Shown in pieces: positions 24,138 through 33,197 of a stretch of 64,000 nucleotides of DNA (position 1 is the stretch's first letter; each line of letters begins with the position of its first letter). This stretch comes from Gammaproteobacteria bacterium. Its GTDB lineage: Bacteria > Pseudomonadota > Gammaproteobacteria > Chromatiales > Chromatiaceae. Under the pieces are notes generated by a model. That model worked only from the letters and a program-made list of their open reading frames with translations, made no database searches and was not told the DNA's origin. The stretch lies in NCBI GenBank assembly GCA_020445415.1, contig JAGRGP010000045.1, forward strand, positions 1 through 64,000, read 5' to 3'. Made by a program: the position numbers and the translations under genes.

Positions 24138-27100
24138 TCAAGCTAGCCCGAAGCCGCCGCCGCCGGGAGTCTTCATCAGAAAAACATCACCCGGACTCAT
24201 TTCGCGGGAGTCGTTGCCGCGCAAGTTCTCGACCGTTCCATTAGTCCTGATAACGCGGTTGATCCCGGCTTTACCAGGTGCGCCACTCCCTACACCGAAA
24301 GGCCGGGTGCAGCGGTGGGATGACAATACCGTCATCGTTGCCGGTTCCAGAAAACGTAACCGGCGGACCACCCCGTCGCCACCGTGGAAGGTTCCAGCAC
24401 CGCCGGAATCGTGGCGAATAGCGAAGGCATCGACACGCACCGGAAAGCGGGATTCCAATACTTCAGGGTCGGTCATGCGGGTATTGGTCATATGGGTATG
24501 AACGGCGCTGGCGCCATGGAACGAACTCCCAGCGCCGGCACCGCCGCAGATGGTTTCGTAATTCTGGTAGCGATCGTTGCCGTAAACCAGATTGTTCATC
24601 GTCCCCTGGGAGCCGGCAAGCACTCCGAGTGCACCGTAAAGCGCATCGGTAATCGCTTGGCTGACTTCGGTATTGCCGGCAATAACGGCCGCCGGGTAGC
24701 TGGGATTAATCAGCGTGCCCTCTGGTATGATCAACCGTATCGGCTTTAAGCATCCTTCATTCATTGGAATATCGTTACCAACCAGGGTGCGAAAGACATA
24801 AAGCACGGCGGCGCGGCAGACGGCAAGGGGGGCATTGTAGTTCCCCGGGTCCTGAGGTGAGGTGCCCGAAAAGTCGATCTCGGCTTCGCGCCCTGGGTGG
24901 TCGATACGGATTGTGACCTCTATTTTTGCGCCATTGTCCAACGAGTAACTAAAATGGCCGTCTTGAAGCACACCGATGACACGACGCACCGAGGCTTCGG
25001 CATTATCCTGAACGTGACCCATATAGGCCGCTACCACCGGGCGTCCAAAATGGCGGATCATCTTTCTTAACTCGCGGGCTCCGGTTTCGTTAGCGGCAAT
25101 CTGGGCGGTGAGATCGGCCATGTTCTGATCGATATTTCGGCAGGGATAGCGCCCCGACCCGAGCAGTCTGCGGGCAGAGTCTTCCTGCAATACACCGGCC
25201 GCGACCAGCTTGAAGTTGTCGATGACGATCCCTTCCTCTTCGATGTGGCAGCTGTCCGGGGGTGATGAGCCCGGTGTCTTGCCGCCGATATCCGCATGAT
25301 GCCCCCGCGATGCCACTACAAAGTCGATTCGTAAGCCAGATTCATCGAATACCGGTGTGATTACCGTAACATCCGGCAGATGGGTGCCGCCATTAAAAGG
25401 GTTGTTCATCATGAACACATCCCCGGGGCAAATGGCGCCCTCATTCAGTTTCAGGATAGTGCGTACGCTCTCTCCCATCGAACCCAGGTGCACCGGGACA
25501 TGGGGTGCATTGGCGACGAGTCCCCCTTGGGGATCGAATAAGGCGCAAGAGAAATCCAGCCGCTCTTTGATATTTACAGAATAAGCGGTATTGGCGAGGG
25601 TTGCCCCCATCTGCTCGGCAACCGACATGAAAAGGTTGTTGAAGACCTCAAGCATGACGGGATCGACATCGGTGCCGATAGCTTCCCGTTTATCCCGGGG
25701 GACCACGCGGCTCATGATCAGATTGCCGGTGGCATCGGATTCGGCTCGCCAACCGGGCTCTACGACATTAGTGCCGGTCCGCTCAGTGATGATAGCCGGA
25801 CCGTCGATTTGCTCAAAAGGAACCAGTACTTCGCGATCGACCAACAGCACGTCAAGCCATTGTCCGCCGCTGTACATGCGTTGGCGTTGCTGGTTGGAGC
25901 GGGCACTTCCACGCCTTACAACGGGCGTTTGGCCGCTTTGGCGTTCTGTGGTGGTGCCGATCGCCTCGCTCGAAAGAAGCTCGATGATCAGCTGGCCGTA
26001 CTTGGGGACGAAACCATAACGCGCCTTGTGTGCCAACTCGAAGGCTTGATGCATTTCACTGGGTGTTCCAAACAAGACCGGCAATGACCGATGAGACCCC
26101 GCGTAACGTAGATGCGCGCGCCGTTCGATAGATATATCGCCAGGTTCAATTCCTTGGCTCAGGACCTCCGCAAAGACTTCACCATCAAGTGCATTCAATA
26201 CCGCCTCCGCAGCGTCGACATGTTTGAGCGGCTTCTCGAATTGACGCTCACGCAAAGCGCGGATATCGGCTAGCCCCATGCCAAACGCCGAGAGAACACC
26301 GGCAAAGGGATGGATAAATATTTTTTCCATACCAAGCGCATCGGCGACCAGACAGGCGTGTTGACCACCTGCACCACCGAAACAGTTGAGTGTATAAGCA
26401 GTGACGTCATAGCCTCTCTGAACAGATATCTTTTTGATAGCATTTGCCATGTTCTCTACCGCGATACGTAAAAAGCCCTCGGCGATGTCCTCGATGGCTA
26501 AGGGTGCTTCTCGTGTATCGCGGGAAATCTCTTGAGAGAGTTCGGTGAATTTTTTCCGGACAGTTTCAATATCGAGGGGCTCGTTTCCGCTAGTGCCAAA
26601 GACATTGGGAAAGTGCTCTGGTTGAATCTTGCCGAGCAGTACATTGCAGTCGGTTACGGTTAATGGGCCGCCACGGCGATAAGCAGCGGGCCCCGGATTG
26701 GCACCGGCGCTTTCGGGACCAACTTGGAAACGCCGGTCTTGATAAACAACGATTGAACCGCCACCGGCGGCGACAGTATGAATGCTCATCATGGGAGCAC
26801 GCATGCGCACGCCCGCGATCTCGGTTTCAAAGGTTCGCTCATACTCTCCAGCATAGTGGCACACATCGGTTGATGTGCCTCCCATATCGAACCCGATAAG
26901 CCGATGAAACCCGGCGGCTTCCGCCGTTCGGGTCATACCCACCACGCCCCCCGCGGGGCCAGACAGAATGGCATCCTTCCCCTGAAAAAGACCGGCGTCG
27001 GTCAAGCCGCCGTTTGACTGCATAAACTGGAGTGAACGGCAGCCTCCCTGTCCGGCGTCAAGCGCGCGACTGAGTCGCTTTACATAACGTGACAGAATAG

Positions 27101-27767
27101 GGGACAGATAGGCGTCAACAACGGTTGTGTCCCCACGGGAGACCAGCTTTATCAACGGACTTACCTGGTGGCTAACGGAGATCTGCGTAAATCCCGCTTC
27201 CCGCGCCAGCTCCGCCACCCGTTTTTCATGCCCGGGGAATTTGTACCCGTGCATCAAGGCGATTGCCACCGAGCGTATCCCCTGGGCGCTAGCCGCGGCC
27301 AAGCCGGCACGCGCGGCCGCCTCGTCAAGGGGAAGAGCGATAGTTCCGTCGGCCGCCATCCGCTCAGGCACTTCGACCACCATCTCATAGAGTTGTGTTG
27401 GCAGGCGGATATCGAGATCGAAGATTCGTGGCCGGTTTTGGTACCCGATTCGTAGTAGATCTCCAAACCCGGCGGTGATCATCAACAACGTGGGATCACC
27501 TTTTCGTTCCAAAAGGGCGTTGGTTGCAACCGTGGTGCCCATTTTTATCGCACCGATCATTCCGGAGGCGATGTTATCTTGAGCGCCGAGACCGAGCAGC
27601 TCTCGAATCCCGTAAACGGCCGCATCCTCATAGCACTCAGGATTCTCGGACAGTAGTTTGTGGATAAGGAGCTTGCCATTTGGCGTGCGCGCCACGATGT
27701 CAGTAAACGTGCCTCCGCGGTCGACCCAAAACTGCCAACTCGTTTCGTGATTAGTGGTGGGTGTCAT
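24138..27767 (-). CDS. oplaH: 5-Oxoprolinase, fused HyuA-HyuB type
   Basis: A 1209-residue enzyme joining a hydantoinase A-like ATP-binding half (about 1-690) to a hydantoinase B-like half (about 700-1209). The start reads WVDRGGTFTDIVARTPNG, the classic N-terminus of 5-oxoprolinases. SGPAGGVVGMTRTA, GFDMGGTSTDV and GTHLPDVTVITPV are further hallmarks. The fused form performs ATP-dependent hydrolysis of 5-oxo-L-proline to L-glutamate. It is transcribed away from a TRAP transporter, which suggests uptake of 5-oxoproline or a related cyclic amide. That pairing is inference. Length is typical of bacterial fused OplaH. Confidence 0.9.
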   Translation of the reverse strand: MTPTTNHETSWQFWVDRGGTFTDIVARTPNGKLLIHKLLSENPECYEDAAVYGIRELLGLGAQDNIASGMIGAIKMGTTVATNALLERKGDPTLLMITAGFGDLLRIGYQNRPRIFDLDIRLPTQLYEMVVEVPERMAADGTIALPLDEAAARAGLAAASAQGIRSVAIALMHGYKFPGHEKRVAELAREAGFTQISVSHQVSPLIKLVSRGDTTVVDAYLSPILSRYVKRLSRALDAGQGGCRSLQFMQSNGGLTDAGLFQGKDAILSGPAGGVVGMTRTAEAAGFHRLIGFDMGGTSTDVCHYAGEYERTFETEIAGVRMRAPMMSIHTVAAGGGSIVVYQDRRFQVGPESAGANPGPAAYRRGGPLTVTDCNVLLGKIQPEHFPNVFGTSGNEPLDIETVRKKFTELSQEISRDTREAPLAIEDIAEGFLRIAVENMANAIKKISVQRGYDVTAYTLNCFGGAGGQHACLVADALGMEKIFIHPFAGVLSAFGMGLADIRALRERQFEKPLKHVDAAEAVLNALDGEVFAEVLSQGIEPGDISIERRAHLRYAGSHRSLPVLFGTPSEMHQAFELAHKARYGFVPKYGQLIIELLSSEAIGTTTERQSGQTPVVRRGSARSNQQRQRMYSGGQWLDVLLVDREVLVPFEQIDGPAIITERTGTNVVEPGWRAESDATGNLIMSRVVPRDKREAIGTDVDPVMLEVFNNLFMSVAEQMGATLANTAYSVNIKERLDFSCALFDPQGGLVANAPHVPVHLGSMGESVRTILKLNEGAICPGDVFMMNNPFNGGTHLPDVTVITPVFDESGLRIDFVVASRGHHADIGGKTPGSSPPDSCHIEEEGIVIDNFKLVAAGVLQEDSARRLLGSGRYPCRNIDQNMADLTAQIAANETGARELRKMIRHFGRPVVAAYMGHVQDNAEASVRRVIGVLQDGHFSYSLDNGAKIEVTIRIDHPGREAEIDFSGTSPQDPGNYNAPLAVCRAAVLYVFRTLVGNDIPMNEGCLKPIRLIIPEGTLINPSYPAAVIAGNTEVSQAITDALYGALGVLAGSQGTMNNLVYGNDRYQNYETICGGAGAGSSFHGASAVHTHMTNTRMTDPEVLESRFPVRVDAFAIRHDSGGAGTFHGGDGVVRRLRFLEPATMTVLSSHRCTRPFGVGSGAPGKAGINRVIRTNGTVENLRGNDSREMSPGDVFLMKTPGGGGFGLA

Positions 27768-27915
27768 CTAGCGTTTCAATCTGTATTGGAATAATGCCTA
27801 CTGCGAAAAGTGCGTCGCTCCGGTGGTTTTCGGCTCTTCAAACAACAATATACGGCTTGATCGGATTGCGAATGCCCGCCACCGGTGAGATAGCAATCTT
27901 GGGCCAATGCTGACA

Positions 27916-27951
27916 TAACGTTTACAAATTGTCAATGATATGGTAACGTTT
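27916..27951. promoter_or_regulatory. Repeated TAACGTTT elements in divergent promoter
   Basis: TAACGTTT occurs at 27916-27923 and again at 27944-27951, 28 bases apart, each centred on the palindrome AACGTT. They lie between the divergent 5-oxoprolinase and TRAP genes, 44 bases before the latter. The MarR-type protein encoded at 31034 could bind them, which is inference. Confidence 0.35.
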
Positions 27952-27994
27952 TAAACACAGTCCTTGCTAAACTGCTTCACTTTGGGAGATATCC

Positions 27995-28966
27995 ATGAAG
28001 ACCCTGAAAGTTGTGAGTGCCTTGAGTGCCCTAACACTTGGTTTTAGCCTGCAGATTCAGGCGGCATCCTGGGATATGCCTACACCCTATCCAGATGCGA
28101 CCTTTCACACTGTCAATATCACGGAATTCGCCAAGGAGGTAAGCGCGGCGACCGGCGGTAAGCTAGAAATCAAGATCCACTCCGCGGGCTCGTTGTTCAA
28201 GCACCCGGAAATCAGCAAGGCGGTGCGTAGCGGTCAGGTGCCAATCGGTGAATTCTTTCTGTCGTTGTTGAATAACGAAAACCCAGTCTTTGGCGCAGAT
28301 TCACTCCCATTTTTGGCAACTGACTTCGACGCTGCTAAACGTTTGTGGGATGCGCAAAAACCGATTGTCGATAGGCTGCTCGACAAGCAAGGAATGAAGG
28401 TGCTGTTCTCGGTGCCTTGGCCGCCGCAGGGACTCTACACCAACAAGGCGATCAATACGGTCGATGACTTAAAGGGCCTCAAATTCCGTACTTACAACGC
28501 CACCTTAGAGAAATTCGCTAACCTGGCGGGTGCAGCTCCGACACAGGTCGAGGTGCCGGACATACCTCAGGCTTTTTCGACGGGCCGCGTCGAAGCCATG
28601 ATTACCTCCCCGTCCACCGGTGCCAACTCCAAGGCCTGGGATTTCTTGACTCACTATACGGATATCCAAGCCTGGATCCCGAAGAATATCGTAGTTGTCA
28701 ACAAGCGGGCATTCCGTCGGCTTGGCGAGGCGGAGCAGTCAAAGGTTCTCGAGGCGGCGAAATTGGCGGAACAACGGGGCTGGCAGATGAGTCGTGACGA
28801 AACCGAAGCCAAGGTCCAGGTTCTTAAGGACAACGGTATTGTGGTTGTGCAGCCTTCGGATGAACTGATGACAGGGTTACGGGAGATTGGCGCCAAGATA
28901 TTAGAAGACTGGCAAGTGTCCGCCGGTGACGATGGCGCGGCTTTACTACGAGCATACAATAAATAA
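27995..28966 (+). CDS. TRAP transporter substrate-binding protein (DctP family)
   Basis: A 323-residue periplasmic solute receptor with a signal peptide (ALTLGFSLQIQAAS). The DctP pattern is clear: FAKEVSAATGGKLEIKIHSAGSL-type opening, GLYTNKAINTVDDLKGLKFRT in the middle, and VEVPDIPQAFSTGRVEAMITSP with the arginine (in KFRTYN) that usually clamps a carboxylate. It delivers substrate to the two membrane subunits that follow. Given the divergent 5-oxoprolinase, the ligand may be 5-oxoproline, as inference. First gene of a three-gene TRAP operon. Confidence 0.9.
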   Translation: MKTLKVVSALSALTLGFSLQIQAASWDMPTPYPDATFHTVNITEFAKEVSAATGGKLEIKIHSAGSLFKHPEISKAVRSGQVPIGEFFLSLLNNENPVFGADSLPFLATDFDAAKRLWDAQKPIVDRLLDKQGMKVLFSVPWPPQGLYTNKAINTVDDLKGLKFRTYNATLEKFANLAGAAPTQVEVPDIPQAFSTGRVEAMITSPSTGANSKAWDFLTHYTDIQAWIPKNIVVVNKRAFRRLGEAEQSKVLEAAKLAEQRGWQMSRDETEAKVQVLKDNGIVVVQPSDELMTGLREIGAKILEDWQVSAGDDGAALLRAYNK

Positions 28967-29038
28967 ACGGAAACCCGGGCCGGGGCTAGGGTGCCGATGC
29001 CCCGAGCCCACCGGCTGGTCTACAGGGGGGAGATATCC

Positions 29039-29599
29039 ATGCGCTGCTTGCTGGACGGGCTCTATCGGGTAAGCGGTGCGCTTGCCGCTCTTTTCATACT
29101 TTCCATCTGTCTAGTTGTTATAATTCAAGTCACTTTCAACCTTGTTGACCGTCTTGCCGGGATGGTATCGGGTCAAGCCATCGGCCTTACCATTCCCTCC
29201 TATGCCGATTTTACCGGTTTCTTTCTTGCCGCCGCGACCTTCCTTGGGCTGGCCTATACACTGCGCAGCGGAGGCCATATTCGGGTAACGATCATTACCG
29301 GCGTGCTTTCTTGCCGTGTCCGCCGGCTGTTCGAGCTATGGAGCATTGGCCTGGCCATGGCCTTGACTGCCTATGCTACCTGGTATGCTTTGGCCCTTAC
29401 TCGCGAGTCGTACCGCTACAACGACCTCTCTTCGGGAATGATCGCAGTCCCGCTGTGGATACCGCAGTTGGCGGTAGCGTTTGGACTGGCCGTATTGACC
29501 ATTGCGCTGCTCGACGAGTTTGTCTCTGTTACTCGGGGCAGGGCACCATCCTATGAAGGCCAGCAGGAGAATTTGCTTGGTTCGCCGGGAGACAAGTGA
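29039..29599 (+). CDS. TRAP transporter small permease (DctQ)
   Basis: A 186-residue protein with four hydrophobic segments, the small membrane subunit of a TRAP transporter. The segment FFLAAATFLGLAYTLRSGGHIRVTII is the family signature (read here as two parts). I chose ATG at 29039, preceded by a GGGGGGAGA ribosome site; the open frame begins at 28991 with residues unlike a permease start. Its stop overlaps the ATG of the large permease (TGATG), so the two are translationally coupled. Confidence 0.87.
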   Translation: MRCLLDGLYRVSGALAALFILSICLVVIIQVTFNLVDRLAGMVSGQAIGLTIPSYADFTGFFLAAATFLGLAYTLRSGGHIRVTIITGVLSCRVRRLFELWSIGLAMALTAYATWYALALTRESYRYNDLSSGMIAVPLWIPQLAVAFGLAVLTIALLDEFVSVTRGRAPSYEGQQENLLGSPGDK

Positions 29600-30894
29600 T
29601 GTCCGAGGTTCTGTTAGCCTCCTTTCTACTCTTGGTCCTATTCGCCCTGCTGGGAACCGGAGTCTGGGTTGCGTTTTCCCTGATAGCGGTAGGTATGGTT
29701 GGGATGCACCTGTTCTCCGGCGCGCCAATCGGGCAAGTTTTAGCCACAACTTTTTGGGGACATAGTAATTCCTGGGCGCTGGCCGCGCTGCCACTGTTTA
29801 TCTGGATGGGAGAAATACTGTTTCGCTCGAAGTTATCCGAGGATATGTTTGTCGGCTTGTCGCCCTGGATGAATCGGCTACCGGGGCGCCTGTTGCATGT
29901 CAACATTTTTGGCTGCGGGATATTCGCTGCCGTTTCGGGATCTTCGGCAGCCACCGCGGCGACGATCGGTAAGCTTTCCATACCCGAACTCGCCAAGCGC
30001 CGTTATCCGGAGCGGATGATGATCGGTACCTTGGCGGGCTCGGCGACGCTCGGATTGCTCATTCCGCCGTCGATCATCCTGATTGTCTACGGTGTTGCTA
30101 CCGAGCAGTCGATCGCCCGATTGTTTGTCGCCGGAGTCTTTCCGGGCATTCTGCTGATCTTCCTCTTTGTCGGTTTTGTCGTTATCTGGTCGGTAGTAAA
30201 CAAGAGTGAGTTGCCGGATGAACACGAGCAGGTTGGCTGGAGGGAAAAACTTTACCGTTCACGCCGCCTCATTCCGGTTGTATTGCTGATCGCCGGTGTT
30301 GTTGGGTCCATCTACACGGGCATTGCCTCGCCAACGGATGCCGCGGCTGTTGGCGTGATGTTCGCATTGGTTTTATCTTGGCAGTCGGGCTCGCTTAATC
30401 GGGAGAGCTTTGTCGCCGGGTTGATGGGTGCGACCAAAACATCCTGCATGATTGCCTTCATTCTCGCGGGTGCCGCTTTTCTCACCGTGGCCATGGGCTT
30501 TACCGGCATTCCCAGGCTATTGGCCCAGTGGATTGGTTCGCTAGGCTTGTCGAGCTACGCGCTATTGGCCGCCCTGACACTGTTCTTTGTGGTACTCGGG
30601 TGTTTTCTGGATGGGATTTCCGTCGTCGTGCTCACAACCTCGGTGATCATGCCGATGGTGCAACAGGCGGGAATCGACCCATTGTGGTTCGGGATTTACG
30701 TTGTCATCGTGGTCGAGATGTCCCAAATCACGCCACCTGTTGGATTTAATCTGTTTGTTTTACAAGCACTGACCGGTCGTAACATTCTGGTAGTCGCTAA
30801 AGCAGCGTTACCATTCTTTTTGTTAATGCTGGCCGCGTTGGTGGCCATTGTAGCCATACCCGAGATAGTCACCTATCTGCCCAATCGCATGTAG
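29599..30894 (+). CDS. TRAP transporter large permease (DctM)
   Basis: A 431-residue, 12-helix sodium-coupled transport subunit. Family text includes FAAVSGSSAATAATIGKLSIPEL, IGTLAGSATLGLLIPPSI and GIASPTDAAAVGV. It translocates the substrate handed over by the DctP protein. Its ATG overlaps the stop of the small permease. A gap of about 140 bases separates it from the MarR-type regulator. Confidence 0.92.
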   Translation: MSEVLLASFLLLVLFALLGTGVWVAFSLIAVGMVGMHLFSGAPIGQVLATTFWGHSNSWALAALPLFIWMGEILFRSKLSEDMFVGLSPWMNRLPGRLLHVNIFGCGIFAAVSGSSAATAATIGKLSIPELAKRRYPERMMIGTLAGSATLGLLIPPSIILIVYGVATEQSIARLFVAGVFPGILLIFLFVGFVVIWSVVNKSELPDEHEQVGWREKLYRSRRLIPVVLLIAGVVGSIYTGIASPTDAAAVGVMFALVLSWQSGSLNRESFVAGLMGATKTSCMIAFILAGAAFLTVAMGFTGIPRLLAQWIGSLGLSSYALLAALTLFFVVLGCFLDGISVVVLTTSVIMPMVQQAGIDPLWFGIYVVIVVEMSQITPPVGFNLFVLQALTGRNILVVAKAALPFFLLMLAALVAIVAIPEIVTYLPNRM

Positions 30895-31033
30895 CGAGGC
30901 GGTGTTGATGGGAACGGCGAGGTCATAGGCTGGCCGCCGTCAGTTTGCTTGCTAATCCGGTGGGATCTGTTTAGCGGGTATACTGGCAACGTGTTGGCAT
31001 TGCTGCTGTACCAAAGCTTTGGAGGGTTGGACC

Positions 31034-31579
31034 ATGCCGGAACAAAATGGAAAGCTAAACGTGAAACCGGGAAAGAATACACCGCCGATTGTTTCGTCTG
31101 CCCACCTTGCATCGGATAATGGGTGGCAACTCAGCGAACTAGAATATGCGATGACAATGGCCTATAACGCATTCAGCCGCTGGATGGTCCATTGTATGGC
31201 CTCAATTGGCTACAAAGATTTTAATCCGCTCGATATTCTTGTTCTGCATAACGTCAATCATCGTACCCGGGAGAAACGGTTGGTCGACATTGGTTTCATG
31301 CTCAATATTGATGACACTCACACCGTGAATTATTCTTTGAAGAAACTTGTTAAAGCGGGACTTGTGCAAGGCAGGAAGGTTGGAAAGGAGGTATTCTACT
31401 CGACGACCAAAAAGGGAGTGGAGGTATGCCGGGCATATGGAGAAGTTCGAGAATCTTGCCTGATCGAAGCAGCTCGTGCGACCGATAGAAACTTCGAGGA
31501 GGTTCATCGGCTCTCTCTCGTGTTGCGGAGTATTTCCGGGTTGTACGATCAAGCCTCCCGGGCCGCGTCGTCTCTCTAG
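31034..31579 (+). CDS. MarR-type winged-helix regulator
   Basis: A 181-residue DNA-binding protein with a winged helix-turn-helix in about residues 45-150 (FNPLDILVLHNV, then KRLVDIGFMLNIDDTHTVNY and SLKKLVKAGLV with a wing at GKEVFYSTTKKGVEV). The layout resembles the MarR-like family often placed beside TRAP operons. ATG at 31034 follows a GGAGGG site by seven bases. It is the likely local regulator of the TRAP/5-oxoprolinase divergon. The effector is unknown. Confidence 0.78.
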   Translation: MPEQNGKLNVKPGKNTPPIVSSAHLASDNGWQLSELEYAMTMAYNAFSRWMVHCMASIGYKDFNPLDILVLHNVNHRTREKRLVDIGFMLNIDDTHTVNYSLKKLVKAGLVQGRKVGKEVFYSTTKKGVEVCRAYGEVRESCLIEAARATDRNFEEVHRLSLVLRSISGLYDQASRAASSL

Positions 31580-31678
31580 GCGCGCGGCCCCCTTAAGCAG
31601 CAAACTTAATTACGCTGATAGTGGCAGGCTCCTGACACCCATGGGACCGAATCCGCATGTCGGCAGATAGCCATTTAT

Positions 31679-33046
31679 ATGCGCAACCTAATCCTTTGGT
31701 TTCGCCGAGATCTACGGTTAGCGGATAATCCGGCGTTTGCTTGGGCGGTAAAACAACGGGCCGGTATCATTCCCGTATACCTCTATGCGCCCAAAGAAGA
31801 GGAGCCGTGGGTTCCAGGGGCGGCATCCCGCTGGTGGCTGCACCATAGCTTGGCAGCTCTGAGTAAGGGGCTCAGAGCGCGGGGTTTGCGGCTCAGCTGT
31901 TATCGGGGAGATTCGATCCAGATTCTAAAAACACTGGCCGAAGATGCCAAGGCCTGTACCCTGGTGGCTAACCGTTTGCACGATCCACATTTGGAACAAC
32001 GGGATCGGGCATTGGAAAAAGCACTCTCCGGTCAGGGGATCGATATCCGGTTTTTTGATTCGGAACTCTTGTTCACGCCCGGGACACTGAACAACCAACA
32101 GGATAAGCCCTATCGGGTATTCACCGCGTTTTGGCGCAAGGCTCGGGCGCTGTTGGAAGTTGAACCACCCGTTGCGGTGTCGACCTTGCCTAAAGGGCGG
32201 CTACTGTCTGCTTCGGCAGGAGACACGGACACAGATTCCAGTGTCGAATCGCTAGGGCTTCTTGACATCAATCCATGGCATAACAAGTTACATGATCACT
32301 GGTGTCCGGGGGAGGAAAACGCCCACCGGCAACTACAAAGGTTTTTGGAAAACGGGCTGAGTGACTATCAGAAACGGCGGGATTATCCCGCCATAACCGG
32401 CAGCTCTAGGCTCTCACCACATTTCCATTTTGGGGAAATTACGACTCGGCAGGTCGTCCGTATATTGCTGTCCCGAGTAACCTCTGCGAATGCAGAGACA
32501 AGGAAGTCGATTGAATGTTTCCTTTCCGAGCTGGGTTGGCGGGAATTTTCTCACCATTTGCTTTGGCATTTTCCCGACTCCAGCCGTCAATCCATGAACC
32601 CTAAGTTCGCGGACGCTTTCTGGCGCCGGAACAACGCGGAGTTGCGTGCATGGCAGTTGGGCAACACCGGTGTTGCCTTGGTTGACGCCGGCATGAAGGA
32701 GCTCTGGGAAACGGGTTGGATGCATAATCGAGTACGGATGATTGTCGGGTCGTTCCTTACCAAAAATCTGGGGCTGCACTGGCGAGCTGGTGCCGAATGG
32801 TTTTGGGACACGCTGGTAGATGCGGATTTGGCAAACAATAGCCTAGGATGGCAATGGATCGCGGGCTGCGGTGTGGATGCCGCTCCGTATTACCGAATCT
32901 TTAATCCAGACACCCAAGCCAAGCGTTTCGATCCCGAGCGAGCCTATATCCGTAAGTGGTTGGGTGGCATATCTCAACGCCCGCCCATCGTGGATCTTTC
33001 AGAAAGCCGGAAGCAGGCTTTGGCGAGATACCGGCAGCACTCGTAG
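31679..33046 (+). CDS. phrB: Deoxyribodipyrimidine photolyase, class I
   Basis: A 455-residue flavoprotein that uses blue light to split cyclobutane pyrimidine dimers in DNA. The N-terminal antenna-binding domain starts NLILWFRRDLRLADNPA. The C-terminal FAD domain carries LSPHFHFGEIT, FLSELGWREFSHHLLWHFP, GMKELWETGWMHNRVRM and DADLANNSLGWQWIAG, the strongest photolyase signatures. Tryptophans of the electron chain appear in those stretches. Length is normal. It is followed by a radical SAM gene and then MrfA/B-like repair genes in the same direction. Confidence 0.95.
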   Translation: MRNLILWFRRDLRLADNPAFAWAVKQRAGIIPVYLYAPKEEEPWVPGAASRWWLHHSLAALSKGLRARGLRLSCYRGDSIQILKTLAEDAKACTLVANRLHDPHLEQRDRALEKALSGQGIDIRFFDSELLFTPGTLNNQQDKPYRVFTAFWRKARALLEVEPPVAVSTLPKGRLLSASAGDTDTDSSVESLGLLDINPWHNKLHDHWCPGEENAHRQLQRFLENGLSDYQKRRDYPAITGSSRLSPHFHFGEITTRQVVRILLSRVTSANAETRKSIECFLSELGWREFSHHLLWHFPDSSRQSMNPKFADAFWRRNNAELRAWQLGNTGVALVDAGMKELWETGWMHNRVRMIVGSFLTKNLGLHWRAGAEWFWDTLVDADLANNSLGWQWIAGCGVDAAPYYRIFNPDTQAKRFDPERAYIRKWLGGISQRPPIVDLSESRKQALARYRQHS

Positions 33047-33197
33047 CACATGTTCGAGCGATTTGCATACCCGCCATGCTGGGGATGAAGCCACTGGCGG
33101 GTACGACCAATCGCTCATCTCCTGTGGTTGTCAGCACTATCCACCGGGGCTGAAACTGCTACTATGGGCTTGTTCCCCGCAAACTGGATAGCTTGCC

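Noticed and set aside
24103-24150. Repeat of AAGCTAGCC near the 5-oxoprolinase stop
   Set aside because: Nine-base repeat built on a six-base palindrome; too short to separate from chance and with no T-run to act as terminator.
33047-33197. Possible small gene between photolyase and radical SAM protein
   Set aside because: Frames there are short extensions of neighbours in other frames with no ribosome site or recognisable sequence.
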